Source of the DNA: Sciurus carolinensis
Taxonomy: Eukaryota > Chordata > Mammalia > Rodentia > Sciuridae
NCBI RefSeq assembly: GCF_902686445.1
Contig: NC_062232.1
Span: 77,021,440-77,085,439 of the forward strand
Reading direction: 5' to 3'
Length of the DNA: 64,000 nt
Position 1 is the stretch's first letter. Each line of letters opens with the position of its first letter. This document shows positions 1 to 10,437 of the stretch, one piece after another. The position numbers and the translations under genes are program-made. Under the pieces are notes generated by a model. That model saw nothing but the letters and a program-made list of their open reading frames with translations. It ran no database searches and was not told where the DNA came from.

Positions 1-484
1 TAAAAAAATAAAAAAACTTTTTGTGAGTTTTCTTCTTTTAAAAATTTCTAGTACAACTCCTTATTGTATGCACCCAATGGGAACCACTATCATCAGCCTC
101 AGGACTCCTCCACTCTGCCCTTGCTGTAAGCCTACTGTTTTCCAAAGTTTAGTCCTCCAAGAAAATAATGAGATAATATGTTCACTGAAGGATAACTGTA
201 GTGTCTAAGAGTCAGTAAAGCAGTTAAAAAGAGGTGCGTAAAAGAAAAAAGAGAATAAGATATCTAGAAAAAGATGACTTTGTTTTCAAATGTTCTAATA
301 GTAGAATTTAACATTTTAAGAGCAGAATGATTTGAGTGTCAAGATCTGAAGTGGTGTCATAAGTACAAGAAGTTAAAGTGGAGTGTAATTGGAGAACTAT
401 GAAGCAAAGTTGTCAGAGAGTTATCAGTGCAATCACTGAGAACCATCCAGAGTTGTCAGAACTCAAATAAAAAATCAATGAGAA
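1..484. other. Unassigned AT-rich intergenic DNA
   Basis: No gene, RNA or clear repeat is visible. The short open frames lack any recognisable domain and have no splice context that I can support. Confidence 0.5.
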
Positions 485-735
485 ATAATAACATTTATTT
501 TCTTGAATTGCAATCATGCATTTAAATATATGTCTTACCCACTAGACTAGTGTTGTGCCAGGCTCTGTGCTAAGAACTTTATTAATGTTATCTCACCAGA
601 ATTCTTGCAAAAAACTCTCTAAGTACTAATATTTGTCCCCATTTTATAAATGAAAAAACCAAGGATAAGGCATCACTTAGTTCAGTGATAGTACTGCTAG
701 TGAGTGCTAGAGCTGTTCTGACTGATATGTCTTCT
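485..735 (+). mobile_element. MIR SINE, diverged
   Basis: The order of motifs follows the MIR consensus: a TTATT-rich start, 'GTGCCAGGCTCTGTGCTAAG', a TTAATGTTATCTCACC segment, the 'CCCCATTTTATAAATGA' block, then 'AAGG…CACTTAG' and 'GCTAGTGAGTG…AGAGCTG'. MIRs are ancient tRNA-derived SINEs present in all mammals. The assignment is by eye from the motif order. Confidence 0.8.
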
Positions 736-808
736 GTTATGCATTTATAAATTAATTGCTGAATGGCTCAGTGATCTAGACTTAAAAATGTCCGTACCCT
801 GGAAGGTA

Positions 809-842
809 TGTGTGTGTGTGTGTGGTGTGTGGTGTGTGTGTA
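809..842. repeat. (TG)n microsatellite
   Basis: An interrupted TG dinucleotide run with GGTGTG variants. Confidence 0.9.
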
Positions 843-3656
843 TGTATATTTCTATCAAATTGATCAGATTTAGCAAGCTTGAGACTTAAGTAATCAGCAT
901 GTAAAAGAATAAGCCAGGGTATCTCAGGTCTCAAATTATTTGCATATTCTCCTCATGTGTATTTGGAATTCATTTTCAAAATGTTGGGTTTTCCCATGTT
1001 GAAAGAAATTGTTCAACACTTTGTTGGATGGCTAAAATTAAAATCCCACTCTGCCTCAGATTTTAGTACTATATAACCTGAAAATCCATGCAAACAAATA
1101 ACACATAAAGGAAAATTTAAAACGAAACACACTATTGGACATGTTTCACATTGAATCACATTTATAGTCACTTACATTATCCTGATTGGATCAAATTGTC
1201 CCCAACACCATCCTTGCAATTTCAATCATGAACAAAGAGAGCATAATCTAATTATAGCCATGCTTTTGAAAAAAGAAAAAAAGGGGAAAAATCCAAAGCG
1301 GGTGATATGCACCTGGCTTGAAGTTGAATTTTGAAAAAAATCTGAGTCAGGTTTCTGATCCTACCAAATGAACAAGATGAGGTTTTTGAGTACTTCTCCT
1401 GTAGTACATAATTAGGCAAAGCAGAGAGAATGTATAATGTTTTAGTCCATGATGAATCCAGCAAATTAAATCTAAAAAAATCAGCTGATATAAAATTCTA
1501 TCTTTAATTAACTTACCTAGTTTTACTCTTAAAATGCAGCTGTAAACTCAGGGAAGATGAACATATAACTAAGCTTCTATGTATGTGGAAGGAAAATATT
1601 CTTATATACATCTGTGAAACATAATAAGTTATATGATATTCTTCTAATTCACACCATTGTTATGCTTGCTACTTTAAAGATTTATTTTCCTTAAAATTTC
1701 CATAATACTTCAGTAATTGTCATTCTGTTAATAGCAATGACCTTCCTTCCCAGTGATTTGGAATATCTTGGTATGCAAATAATTAATAATATACTTAGTA
1801 AGAATATATGCAATTGTTTTAGATAAATGTTTAGCATTGTTAGCAACACCATCAATGGCTTCCCACTCAGAATTAGCATACTGATACTATTATGTAAATC
1901 AAGGCTTATTGACTGACAAAAGAAGAGATCATTAAGAAGTATCATAGTTCCCAAAAGGGCATTTTCATATATGAAATAAGAAATTAAGAAAAGCTTATTT
2001 CACTTTTATGTATGGTCCTTGCAGTCATGACAGCATGGTAGCAGGTGTAGGTAAGGAAAAGATTCATTCAAGGTCACAGATTCTACCAAATATTTAGTGT
2101 TCTGTGTCAAGGAATGGTAAAATATGGAGTCCTTTGGCAAAGATATCTCCATAGAACCCATCAAAGAATCCCAAGAAAAAGAGAATAATATTTGGCCATG
2201 TAAGATAATAAAGCGTAAAGGAGAATTACAAGCAATATCAGCTAAATCAAAAGACTTCTGTTCATCTTTCCCAATACTGAAGCACCAAAGTAGTGGGGGG
2301 AAAGGAAGAGAAAAATGAACTAATGAACAGAGTATGCTCCCTCCATCTTACATGCTAGACCCTGAGCATCAAATAAGAGGAATTGAGAGAGAGTAGATTA
2401 TGAACCATAAGAAAGATAAAAGTTGATCTTGTACTGCCTTCTCTTTGAAACTTGAAACTCAAACTGTTAAAATCCAAAAGTGACATAAAAAATTGTGTGA
2501 TACTCCCAAGTATTAAAAGGTGAGGAAGAGATATTGGATTGAGTGTGTTTGAAAGCACTAGTGCAAGAAGAATCAAGCTGTTTCATTATTTTTAGCTCAT
2601 GGAGGTTAACTCACCTAATAAACCAGTTAAAAGTGCATTTTCCTTTTTTTTCTAGCAATTCCACTCTTCATTATATATCCCCTCACTGTCCTTCACTTTC
2701 TTCTCTATAGTATTTTAATTTAAAAACCTTTAGAAAGAGAAAATATTGAAAATTAGGCAGAAAAAAATGATTGAACAAATAAGGAACTTTCCCCAAATGA
2801 AAAGTTATGATTCTTAAAATTAAAAAGGTGCACCTATGAAAAACAACATGCACAGCTAGACATAATTGTAAAATTTTTGAGAGAGACATTGAATCACCTC
2901 TTTGTTGTCCTGCTTTCTAACTCCTCATAAGCAACACTATGCTAAAAGAAAGTGGAAATATTTCTTCAAACATCTGAGGGAAAATGATTTTGATGTTTAT
3001 CTTCTACTTAGAAAATCAAATAAAAGAACAGAATAAAGACGTGTCAGAACTCAGGGAAAAATTACCACTTATGAACTCTTTGTTGAAAGGAGATGAATAT
3101 GTTTCTGCAATACCAGGTAGTAAAACAAGAAGGAAAAATACAGCATCCAGAAACCAGTAGATCCAATCCAGGAAGACATGCTGGCTTAGAAATCTAGTTC
3201 AATATGATTATCACAGATACAGAGTTCCTGAAGGAAGTTGTCTATGAAAAAGGGAATTTCATAGGAAAGATAATATGCTTGAGACATTAGAAGCATTTAC
3301 TCATAAAATAAAATCAAAAAAGGGTTATATGATATCTAAAAATGCTAAGAAGATAGTCCTGCAAAGATATAAATGTACAAGAGAGGAAACTAAACAGACT
3401 ATATGGACATGATTTTGTTATGACCGTATGAACTTTTAATTTCAATTTTTTTGGAGTTTACCTATAGATAAAGCATATATGACTATATATTATGATATAA
3501 ACATAACCAGACATTTGAGGAGTTTCATCTTGCTTAGCTGTTGAGTTATACATACAGAACATTTTTTTTTTCTAAGAACTGCACCTGAATGGTCTCACAA
3601 TTGTGCCATATTCAACTTGGCTATCTTTCTGGAGGTCAAATATCTTAAAAACAACT
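843..3656. other. Unassigned AT-rich intergenic DNA
   Basis: About 2.8 kb with no supportable gene. The A-rich stretch near 3000-3420 has the base composition of an old sense-strand LINE fragment, but I cannot assign it to a family. All open frames here are short and featureless. Confidence 0.4.
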
Positions 3657-3666
3657 TGGGTAGAAT
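3657..3666. repeat. L1 target-site duplication, left copy
   Basis: TGGGTAGAAT directly abuts the T run that is the reverse-strand poly(A) tail. An identical copy lies at 9749-9758. Confidence 0.85.
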
Positions 3667-3789
3667 TTTTTTTTTCAGTACTTTTTTTTATTCTAAACAA
3701 ATGGGATGCATGTTGTTTCTCTGTTTGTACATGGAGTAAAGGCATACCATTTGTGTAATCATAAATTTACATAGGGTAATGTTGGTTAA

Positions 3790-3925
3790 TTCATTCTGTT
3801 ATTTTTTCCCTTCCCCCCATCCCTACCATCCCTCTTTTCCCTCTATACAGTCCTTCCTTCCTCCATTCTTGCCCCCCTCCCTTACCCTAACTCTAACCCT
3901 AAAATTGACCCCTCCCACGCCCCCT
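3790..3925 (-). other. L1 3' UTR G-rich polypurine tract
   Basis: The plus strand is a pyrimidine tract (TTTTTCCCTTCCCCCC…), so the L1 sense strand is purine-rich with several G runs and telomere-like AGGGTTAGAGTTAGGGT. G-rich tracts able to form quadruplexes are common in mammalian L1 3' UTRs. Here the tract lies between the ORF2 stop and the poly(A) tail. Confidence 0.75.
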
Positions 3926-3934
3926 TATGTGTCA

Positions 3935-6900
3935 TCATCCACTTATCAGTGAGATCATTCTTCCATTGGTTTTTAGAGATTGGATTATCTCACTTAGCAT
4001 GATATTCTCCAATTTCATCCATTTGCCTGCAAATGCCATAATTTTATCATTCTTTATGGTGGAGTAATATTCCATTGTATATATATGCCACAGTTTCTTT
4101 ATCCATTCATCAACTGAAGGGCATCTAGGTCGGTTCCACAGTCTGGCTATTCTGAATTGAGCAGCTATGAACATTGATGTGGCTGTATCTCTGTAGTATG
4201 CTGATTTTAAGTCCTTTGGGTATAGACCAAGGAGTGGGATAGCTGGGTCAAATGGTGGTTCCATTCCAAGATTTCTGAGGAATCTCCATACTGCTTTCCA
4301 GAGTGGCTGCACTAATTTGCAACCCCACCAATGTATGAGTGTACCTTTTTCCCCACATCCTCTCCAATACCTGCTGTTGCTTGTATTCTTGATAATCACC
4401 ATTCTAATAGGGGTGAGATGGAATCTTAGGGTAGTTTTGATTTGCATTTCTCTTATTGCTAGAGATGTTGAACATTTTTTTCATATATCTGTTGATTACT
4501 TGTTCATCTTCTTCTGTGAAGTGTCTGTTCATTTCCTTAGCCCATTTGCTGATTGGATTATTTGTGTTCTTGGTGTAGAGTTTTTTGAGTTCTTTATAGA
4601 TTCTGGAAAAGAGTGCTCTATCTGAAGTATGAGTGGCAAAGATTTTCTCCCACTCTGTAGGCTTTCTCTTCACATTACTGATAGTTTCCTTTGCTGAGAG
4701 AAAGCTTTTTAGTTTGAATGTATCCCAGTTATTGATTCTTGCTTTTATTTCTTGTGCTATGGGAGTCCTGTTAAGGAAGTCTGATCCTAAGCCAACAAGG
4801 TGAAGATTTGGACCTACTTTTTCTTCTATAAGATGTAGGGTCTCTGGTCTGATTCTGAGGTCCTTGATCCATTTTGAGTTCAGTTTTGTGTAGGGTGAGA
4901 GATGGGGGTTTAATTTCATTCTTCTGCATATGGACTTCCAGTTTTCCCAGCACCATTTGTTGAAGAGGCTATCTTTTCTCCATTGCATATTTTTGGCCCC
5001 TTTGTCTAGTATGAGAAAATTTTATTTTTTTGGGTTTGTGTCCATGTCCTCTATTCTGTACTATTGATCTACTTGTCTATTTTGGTACCGATACCATGCC
5101 ATTTTTGTTACTATTGTTTTGTAGTAGAGTTGAAGATCTGGTATTGCAATATCTCCTGCTTCGCTCTTTCTCCTAAGGATTGCTTTAGCTATTCTGGGTT
5201 TCTTATTCTTCCAGATGAATTTTATGATTGCTTGCTCTATTTTTGTAAGGTACATCATTGGGATTTTAATTGGAATTGCATTGAATCTGTATAGCACTTT
5301 TGGTAGTATGGCCATTTTGACAATATTAATTCTGCCCATCCAAGAACATGGGAGATCTTTCCATCTTCTAAGGTTTTCTTTAATTTCTTTCATTACTGTT
5401 CTGTAGTTCTCATTGTAGACATCTTTCACCTCTTTTGTTAGATTGATTCCCAGGTATTTTGTTTTTTTCAAGGCTATTGTGAATGGGGTAGTTCTCCTAA
5501 CTTCTCTTTCTGAAGATTCATCACTTATGTATAAAAATGCATTGGATTTATGAGCATTGATCTTGTAACCTACTACTTTGCTGAATTCACTTATGAGTTC
5601 TAAAAGTTTCCTTGTGGAATTGCCGGGTTCCTCTAAATATATAATGATGTCATCAGCAAACAGGGATAGTTTGAGTTCTTCTTTTTCTATTTGTATCCCT
5701 TTAATTTCTTTGGTTTGTCTAATTGCTCTGGCTAGAGTCTCAAGGACAATGTTGAATAGAAGTGGTGATAGAGGGCATCCCTGCCTTGTTCCACTTTTTA
5801 GGGGGAATGCTTTCAGTTTTTCACCATTTAGAATGATATTGGCCATGAGCTTAGCGTAGATGGCCTTTACAATGTTAAGGAATGTTTCCACTATCCCTAT
5901 CCCTATTTTTTCTAGTGTTTTGAGCATAAAGGGATGCTGTATTTTATCAAATGCTTTTTCTGCATCTATTGAAATAATCATGTGATTCTTGACTTTAAGT
6001 CTGTTGATATGATGAATGACATTGATTGATTTCTGGATTTTGAACCAAACTTGCATCCCTGGGATGAAATCCACTTGATCATGGTGCACTATCTTTTTAA
6101 CATATTTTTGCATGCGATTTGCTAAAATTTTGTTGAGAATTTTTGCGTCGATGTTCATTAAGGATATTGGTCTGAAATTTTCTTTCCTCGATGTGTCTCT
6201 GTCTGGTTTAGGTATCAGGGTGATATTGGCTTCATAGAACGAGTTTGGGAGGGTTCCCTCCTCCTCTATTTCATGGAATACTTTGAGGAGTATTGGAATG
6301 AGCTCTTCTTTAAAGGTTTTGTAGAACTCGGCTGAGAACCCATCTGGTCCTGGACTTTTCTTTGTTGGTATGCTTTTGATGACCTCTTCTATTTCATTGC
6401 TTGAAATTGATTTATTTAAGTTGTGTATGTCCTCCTGGTTCAGTTTAGGTAATTCATATGTCTCGAGAAACTTGTTGATGTCTTCGAAGTTTTCTGTTTT
6501 TTTGGAGTAGAGATTTTCAAAATAGCTTCTAATTATGTTTTGTATTCACTCGTGTCTGTTGTGATATTTCCTTGGTCATTCCGAATTTTAGTAATTTGCA
6601 TTTTCTCCCTCTTTCTCTTTGTTAGTGTGGCTAAGGGTTTATCAATTTTGTTTATTTTTTCAAAGAACCAATTATTTATTTTGTTAATTTTTCTGATTGT
6701 TTCTTTTGTTTTAATTTCGTTGATTTCGGCTCTGATTTTAACTATTTCCTGTCTTCTACTCTTTTGGTGTTGGTCTGCTCTTCTTTTTCTAGGGCTTTGA
6801 GCTGTAGTGTTAAGTCGTTTGTTTGTTGATTTCTATGTCTTTTGTTGAATGTGCCCCATGAAATAAATCTTTCTCTAAGTACTGCTTTCATAGTGTCCCA

Positions 6901-7781
6901 GAAATTTTGATATGATGTGTCTTTGTTCTCATTTACTTCTAAGAATTTTTTTATTTCCCTCCTGATGTCTTCTATTGTCCATTCATCATATAATAGCATA
7001 TTATTTAATCTCCAGATATTGGAGAAGTTTCTGTTTTTTATTTTGTCATTTATTTCTAATTTCAATCAGTTATGATCTGATAGAGTACATGGTAGTATCT
7101 CTATCTTCTTGTATTTGCTAACAGTAGTTTTGTGGCATAAAATATGATCTATTTTAGAGAAGGATCTATGTGCTGCTGAGAAGAAAGTGTATTCATTCTT
7201 TGTTGGATGGTATATTCTATATATGTCCTTTAAGTCTAAATTGTTGATTGTGTTATTGAGAACTATGGTTTCTTTATTCAATTTTGTTTGGAAGATCTAT
7301 CCAGTGGTGAGAGAGGTGTGTTAAAATCGCCTAGTATTATTGTGTTGTGGTCTATTTGATTTCTGGAATTGAGAAGGATTTGTTTGATGTACATGGATGA
7401 GCCAATGTTCGGGGTATATATATTTATGATTGTTATGTCTTGCTGATTTATGCTTCCCTTAAGCAGTATGTAATGTCCTTCTTTATCCCTTCTGACTAGT
7501 TTTGGCTTGAAGTCCACATTATTTGAAATGAGGATGAATACTCCAGCTGTTTTGCTGTGTCCATGTGAATGGTATGTTTTTTCCCATCCTTTCACCGTTA
7601 GTCTATGGGTATCTCTTTCTATGAGATGAGTGTCTTGCAGGCAGCATATTGTTGGATTTTTCTTTTTAATCCAATCTGTCATTCTATGTCTTTTGATTGA
7701 TGAGTTCAGGCCATTAATGTTCAGATTTATTACTGTGATATGGTTTGTGATATGGTTTGACTCATTTTTGTTTTTTGACAT
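3935..7781 (-). pseudogene. L1 ORF2 (endonuclease-reverse transcriptase), broken
   Basis: L1 ORF2p nicks target DNA and reverse-transcribes L1 RNA. The span is close to the usual length of about 1275 codons. It starts at MSKNKNESNH. The endonuclease start (NLNINGLNS…) and the ILGDFN motif are present, followed by RT blocks including [10 protein letters not shown] and the catalytic LFADDIIIY. The C-terminal [16 protein letters not shown] cysteine segment follows. Breaks: loss of about one base near 7278 after DRSSKQN, an in-frame TGA near 7066, a frame change near 6742, further disruption to about 6158, a break near 5061-4988, and a frame change near 4404-4447. The usual LQETHL endonuclease motif reads LQDTHL here. 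The element cannot make full-length ORF2p. Confidence 0.92.
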
Positions 7782-8017
7782 GATTTGGTGTCTCCTTTAT
7801 TTGGCTATTTCTTTAGGCTAATTCCTCCGGTTGCTGATTTGCATGGTTGTTTTTCATCTCTTCCTCATGGAATATTTTGCTGAGAATGTTCTGTAATGCC
7901 AGCTTTTTTTTTTTTTTTCCGTAAATTCTTTTAGCTTTTTTTTTTATCATGGAAGGATTTTATTTCATCATCAAATCTGAAGGTAAGTTTTGCTGGGTAT
8001 AAGATTCTTGGTTGGCA

Positions 8018-8920
8018 TCATTTTTCTTTCAAGGCTTGGTAAATGTTGTTCCAGGCCCTTCTAGCTTCTAGGGTCTGGATTAAAAAATCTGCTGATATTC
8101 TTATTGGTTTCCCCCTGAATGTAATTTGATTCTTTTCTCTCGTGGCCTTTAAAATTCTGTCTTTATTTTGTATGTTAGGTATTTTCATAATAATGTGCCT
8201 TGGTGTGGGTCTGTTGTAATTTGGTATATTTGGTGTCCTATAAGCCTCTTGTACCTGGTTTTCCATTTCATTCTTCCGATTTGGAAAATTTTCAGATATT
8301 ATTTTATTGAATAGATTTTTCATTCCTTTGGTTTGTTTCTCTAAGCCTTCCTCAATCCCAATAATTCTTAAATTTGGCCTTTTCATGATATCCCATAATT
8401 CTTGTAGATTCTGTTCATGATTTCTTACCATCTTCTCTGTTTGGTCTAATTCTTGTAGATTCTGTTCATGATTTCTTACCATCCTCTCTGTTTGGTCAAC
8501 TTTGTTTTCAAGATTAAATATTTTGTCTTCAATGTCTGAGGTTCTGTCTTCCAGGTGTTGTATACTTTAGGTTATGCTTTCTATGGAGTTTTTAACTTGG
8601 TTTATTTTTTCCTTCATTTCAAGGATTTCTGTTTTTTTTTTTTTCAGTATCTCTAACTCTTTTTTGAAATTATCTTTTGCTTCCCGTATTTGCTCTTTTA
8701 ACTATTGATTGGTGCGATCATTTAATACCTGCATTTGCTCTTTCATCTCTTCCTTCAATGCCTGCATTTGCTCTTTCATCTCCTTGTTTTCTTCCCTGAT
8801 TGTTTTAATTTTGTACGTTCTGAACCCCCTTTCTGACATTTCTTCTACTGTGCTGTCATTGGGTTTTATTGATATAGTATCTAGGTTTGTTTGGGACATT
8901 TTCTTCCCTTGTTTTCTCAT
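8018..8920 (-). pseudogene. L1 ORF1 (RNA-binding chaperone), broken
   Basis: L1 ORF1p is a trimeric coiled-coil RNA chaperone that coats L1 RNA. The N-terminal part (8920-8702) begins MRKQGKKMSQ and runs into a repeated coil, KEEMKEQMQAL then KEEMKEQMQVL. It ends at a stop. The frame resumes at 8482-8018 with a duplicated 17-residue coil segment, then the RRM-like region (RIIGIEEGLE) and the C-terminal domain (PRHIIMKIPNIQNKDRILKATREK, shown here only in outline) ending QALKEK. Stops and a frame change between 8702 and 8482 break it. The identification rests on order, position 5' of ORF2 and the conserved RIIGIEE and ILKATREK motifs. Confidence 0.88.
8397..8498 (-). repeat. 51-bp tandem duplication in L1 ORF1 coil
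   Basis: Two adjacent 51-bp units (8397-8447 and 8448-8498) are almost identical. Each encodes 17 residues beginning MVRNHEQNLQEL. The period is a multiple of three, so the frame is kept. Confidence 0.9.
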
Positions 8921-9029
8921 ATTGGTCAGATATCAGTGGGACTCTGAGATATTGCAGATTTCCTCTTTGGCTTATAGTGTCCCTGTAGATTTCCAGTGTA
9001 TCACCTCCCAGCCTTCAGTAGCCTGAAGT

Positions 9030-9748
9030 CTTGGAGGAACTTGATAAGGCAGTGCTTCCAAAGAAAGCTGCCCCTAGCCCACTACTGGGTCCAGGGCTAG
9101 GGCTGGTTCTGCATGGAAATCCTCTCACTGGGCGGTCCTGCTCCTAGAAGCTGGCTATAGACAGGGCCTGCCCCCCACCTGAGGGAGCCAGGCTGCTAGG
9201 GGAAAGCCTCTCCCTGTCCTGCCTTGGTCCTAGAAGTTGCCTGCAGGCTGGGATCCACCGCTGGGTTCAGGACTTGGGGTTGTCTTTGTGCAGAAAAGCT
9301 GTCACTGGGCGGGCTTGCTCCAAGAAGCTGGCTGTGGACCCCACCTGCTGCCGGAGGGAGCAGGGCTGCTTGGGGAAGTCTCTGACTGCCCTGCCCTGGT
9401 CCCAGATGCAGCCTGCGGGCCGGAGCCCGCCACTGGGTCCTGGGCTTGGGGTTGGCTCTGTGGGGAAAAACTCTCACTGGGTGACCTGCTCCAAGAAGCT
9501 GGCTGTGAATCTAGCCGCACACCGGAGGGAGCAGGGCTGCTTGGGGAGGTCTCTGGCTGCCCTGCCCTGCTCCGAGAAGCTGTCCCGGTCCAGGACTGCT
9601 GTCCGGGCTGAGCTTCACCTGGTGGGAGAGACTCACCCTGCAGCTCTATGTTGGTCCAAGTCTCTCAATGCCTCCCCTTCTTGAATCCTGGGTTCTGGAG
9701 TGACAGGAATTGCAGTCACCCTCTAGTCTGCCATCTTGGATCCCCCTC
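9030..9748 (-). promoter_or_regulatory. L1 5' UTR / internal promoter with ~175-bp monomers
   Basis: A GC-rich segment next to the L1 5' end and the target-site duplication, unlike the AT-rich surroundings. The motif CTGCTCC(A/T)AGAAGCTGGCT recurs at about 9138, 9315 and 9486, giving tandem units of roughly 170-177 bp. Flanking phrases recur with it, for example GGGAGCAGGGCTGCTTGGGG and CTGCCCTGCCCTG. In mouse L1, tandem monomers carry the promoter. By position this segment should do the same, which is inference. Confidence 0.75.
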
Positions 9749-9758
9749 TGGGTAGAAT
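9749..9758. repeat. L1 target-site duplication, right copy
   Basis: TGGGTAGAAT directly abuts the 5' end of the L1 and matches 3657-3666. Confidence 0.85.
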
Positions 9759-10205
9759 CTTTTACTTTGCATTCACTTTAAGCTGCTTCCATATTCTTTG
9801 GTTGATAATAACATTTTAGTTTCATTCATTTTAAAAGCTACAGTGTCAAACTTGCTTCAAAGTATTTATCCTACCACCATCTAATACAATCTAATCTGGT
9901 CTAAACTTCAAGTGACTTATAATGATAAGGAAGTGTTTTTCCCAGGTACTCTTTTTCTCTTAGAATGATTTTACCCTCTATCTTCAAATTCTAGACTGCC
10001 AGTTTCCTCTTACTGAGCAATCAAAAATGAGTATGCATATAAAAATATATGAAGTTTTATCTTCTGCAGTATAATAGACTAAGTTTCCATTGGAAATTTT
10101 AGATTAAAAACTCTTAAAATAATTACTCTTTTTCTCTAGTTGATGATATTTGTGTTTGACCTTCAGGTTAGACTGACTTGCTCTGTGAATTTCTTCCAAA
10201 TTGGA

Positions 10206-10427
10206 ATTTATTTATTTATTTGGAGCCAGGGATTGAACCAAGGGATGCTTAATCACTGAGCCACACCACCAACTTTTTTATTTATTTTTTTAATTTTATT
10301 TAGGGACAGGGTCTCGCTTAGTTGCTTAGGGCCTCACTATGTGCTGAGTCTGACTTTGAACTTACGATCCTCCTGCCTCAGCCTTCAGAGCCACTGGGAT
10401 TGCAGGTGTGCACCACCATGCCCATTG
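10206..10427 (-). mobile_element. B1-dID composite SINE
   Basis: In reverse complement this is a 7SL-derived B1 head ('GCCTGTAATCCCAG'-like, 'AGGCTGAGGCAGGAGGATC'-like) followed by the ID tRNA-like tail. It is flanked by perfect 10-bp CCAAATTGGA copies at 10196-10205 and 10428-10437, which prove the insertion limits. This composite family is characteristic of squirrels and relatives. Confidence 0.9.
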
Positions 10428-10437
10428 CCAAATTGGA

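Larger units (their letters stand above)
3667..9748 (-). mobile_element. Near full-length LINE-1 (L1), ~6.1 kb
   Basis: A complete L1 inserted antisense to the printed strand. From high to low coordinate it has a GC-rich 5' UTR with tandem monomers, ORF1 (about 8920-8018), ORF2 (about 7781-3935), a 3' UTR with a G-rich polypurine tract, and a poly(A) tail seen as a T run at 3667-3676. The 10-bp direct repeat TGGGTAGAAT lies at 3657-3666 and 9749-9758, as expected for target-primed reverse transcription. The 5' end contains the 'GGATCCAAGATGGC' type of motif in reverse complement at about 9733-9745. Both ORFs carry frameshifts or stops, so the element is not autonomous now. Its full length and intact duplication suggest it is younger than the other L1 pieces in the window. 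Confidence 0.93.

Noticed and set aside
9196..9684. Overlapping GC-rich open frames on both strands
   Set aside because: They lie in the L1 5' UTR monomers. GC-rich sequence is open in several frames by chance, and no domain is seen.
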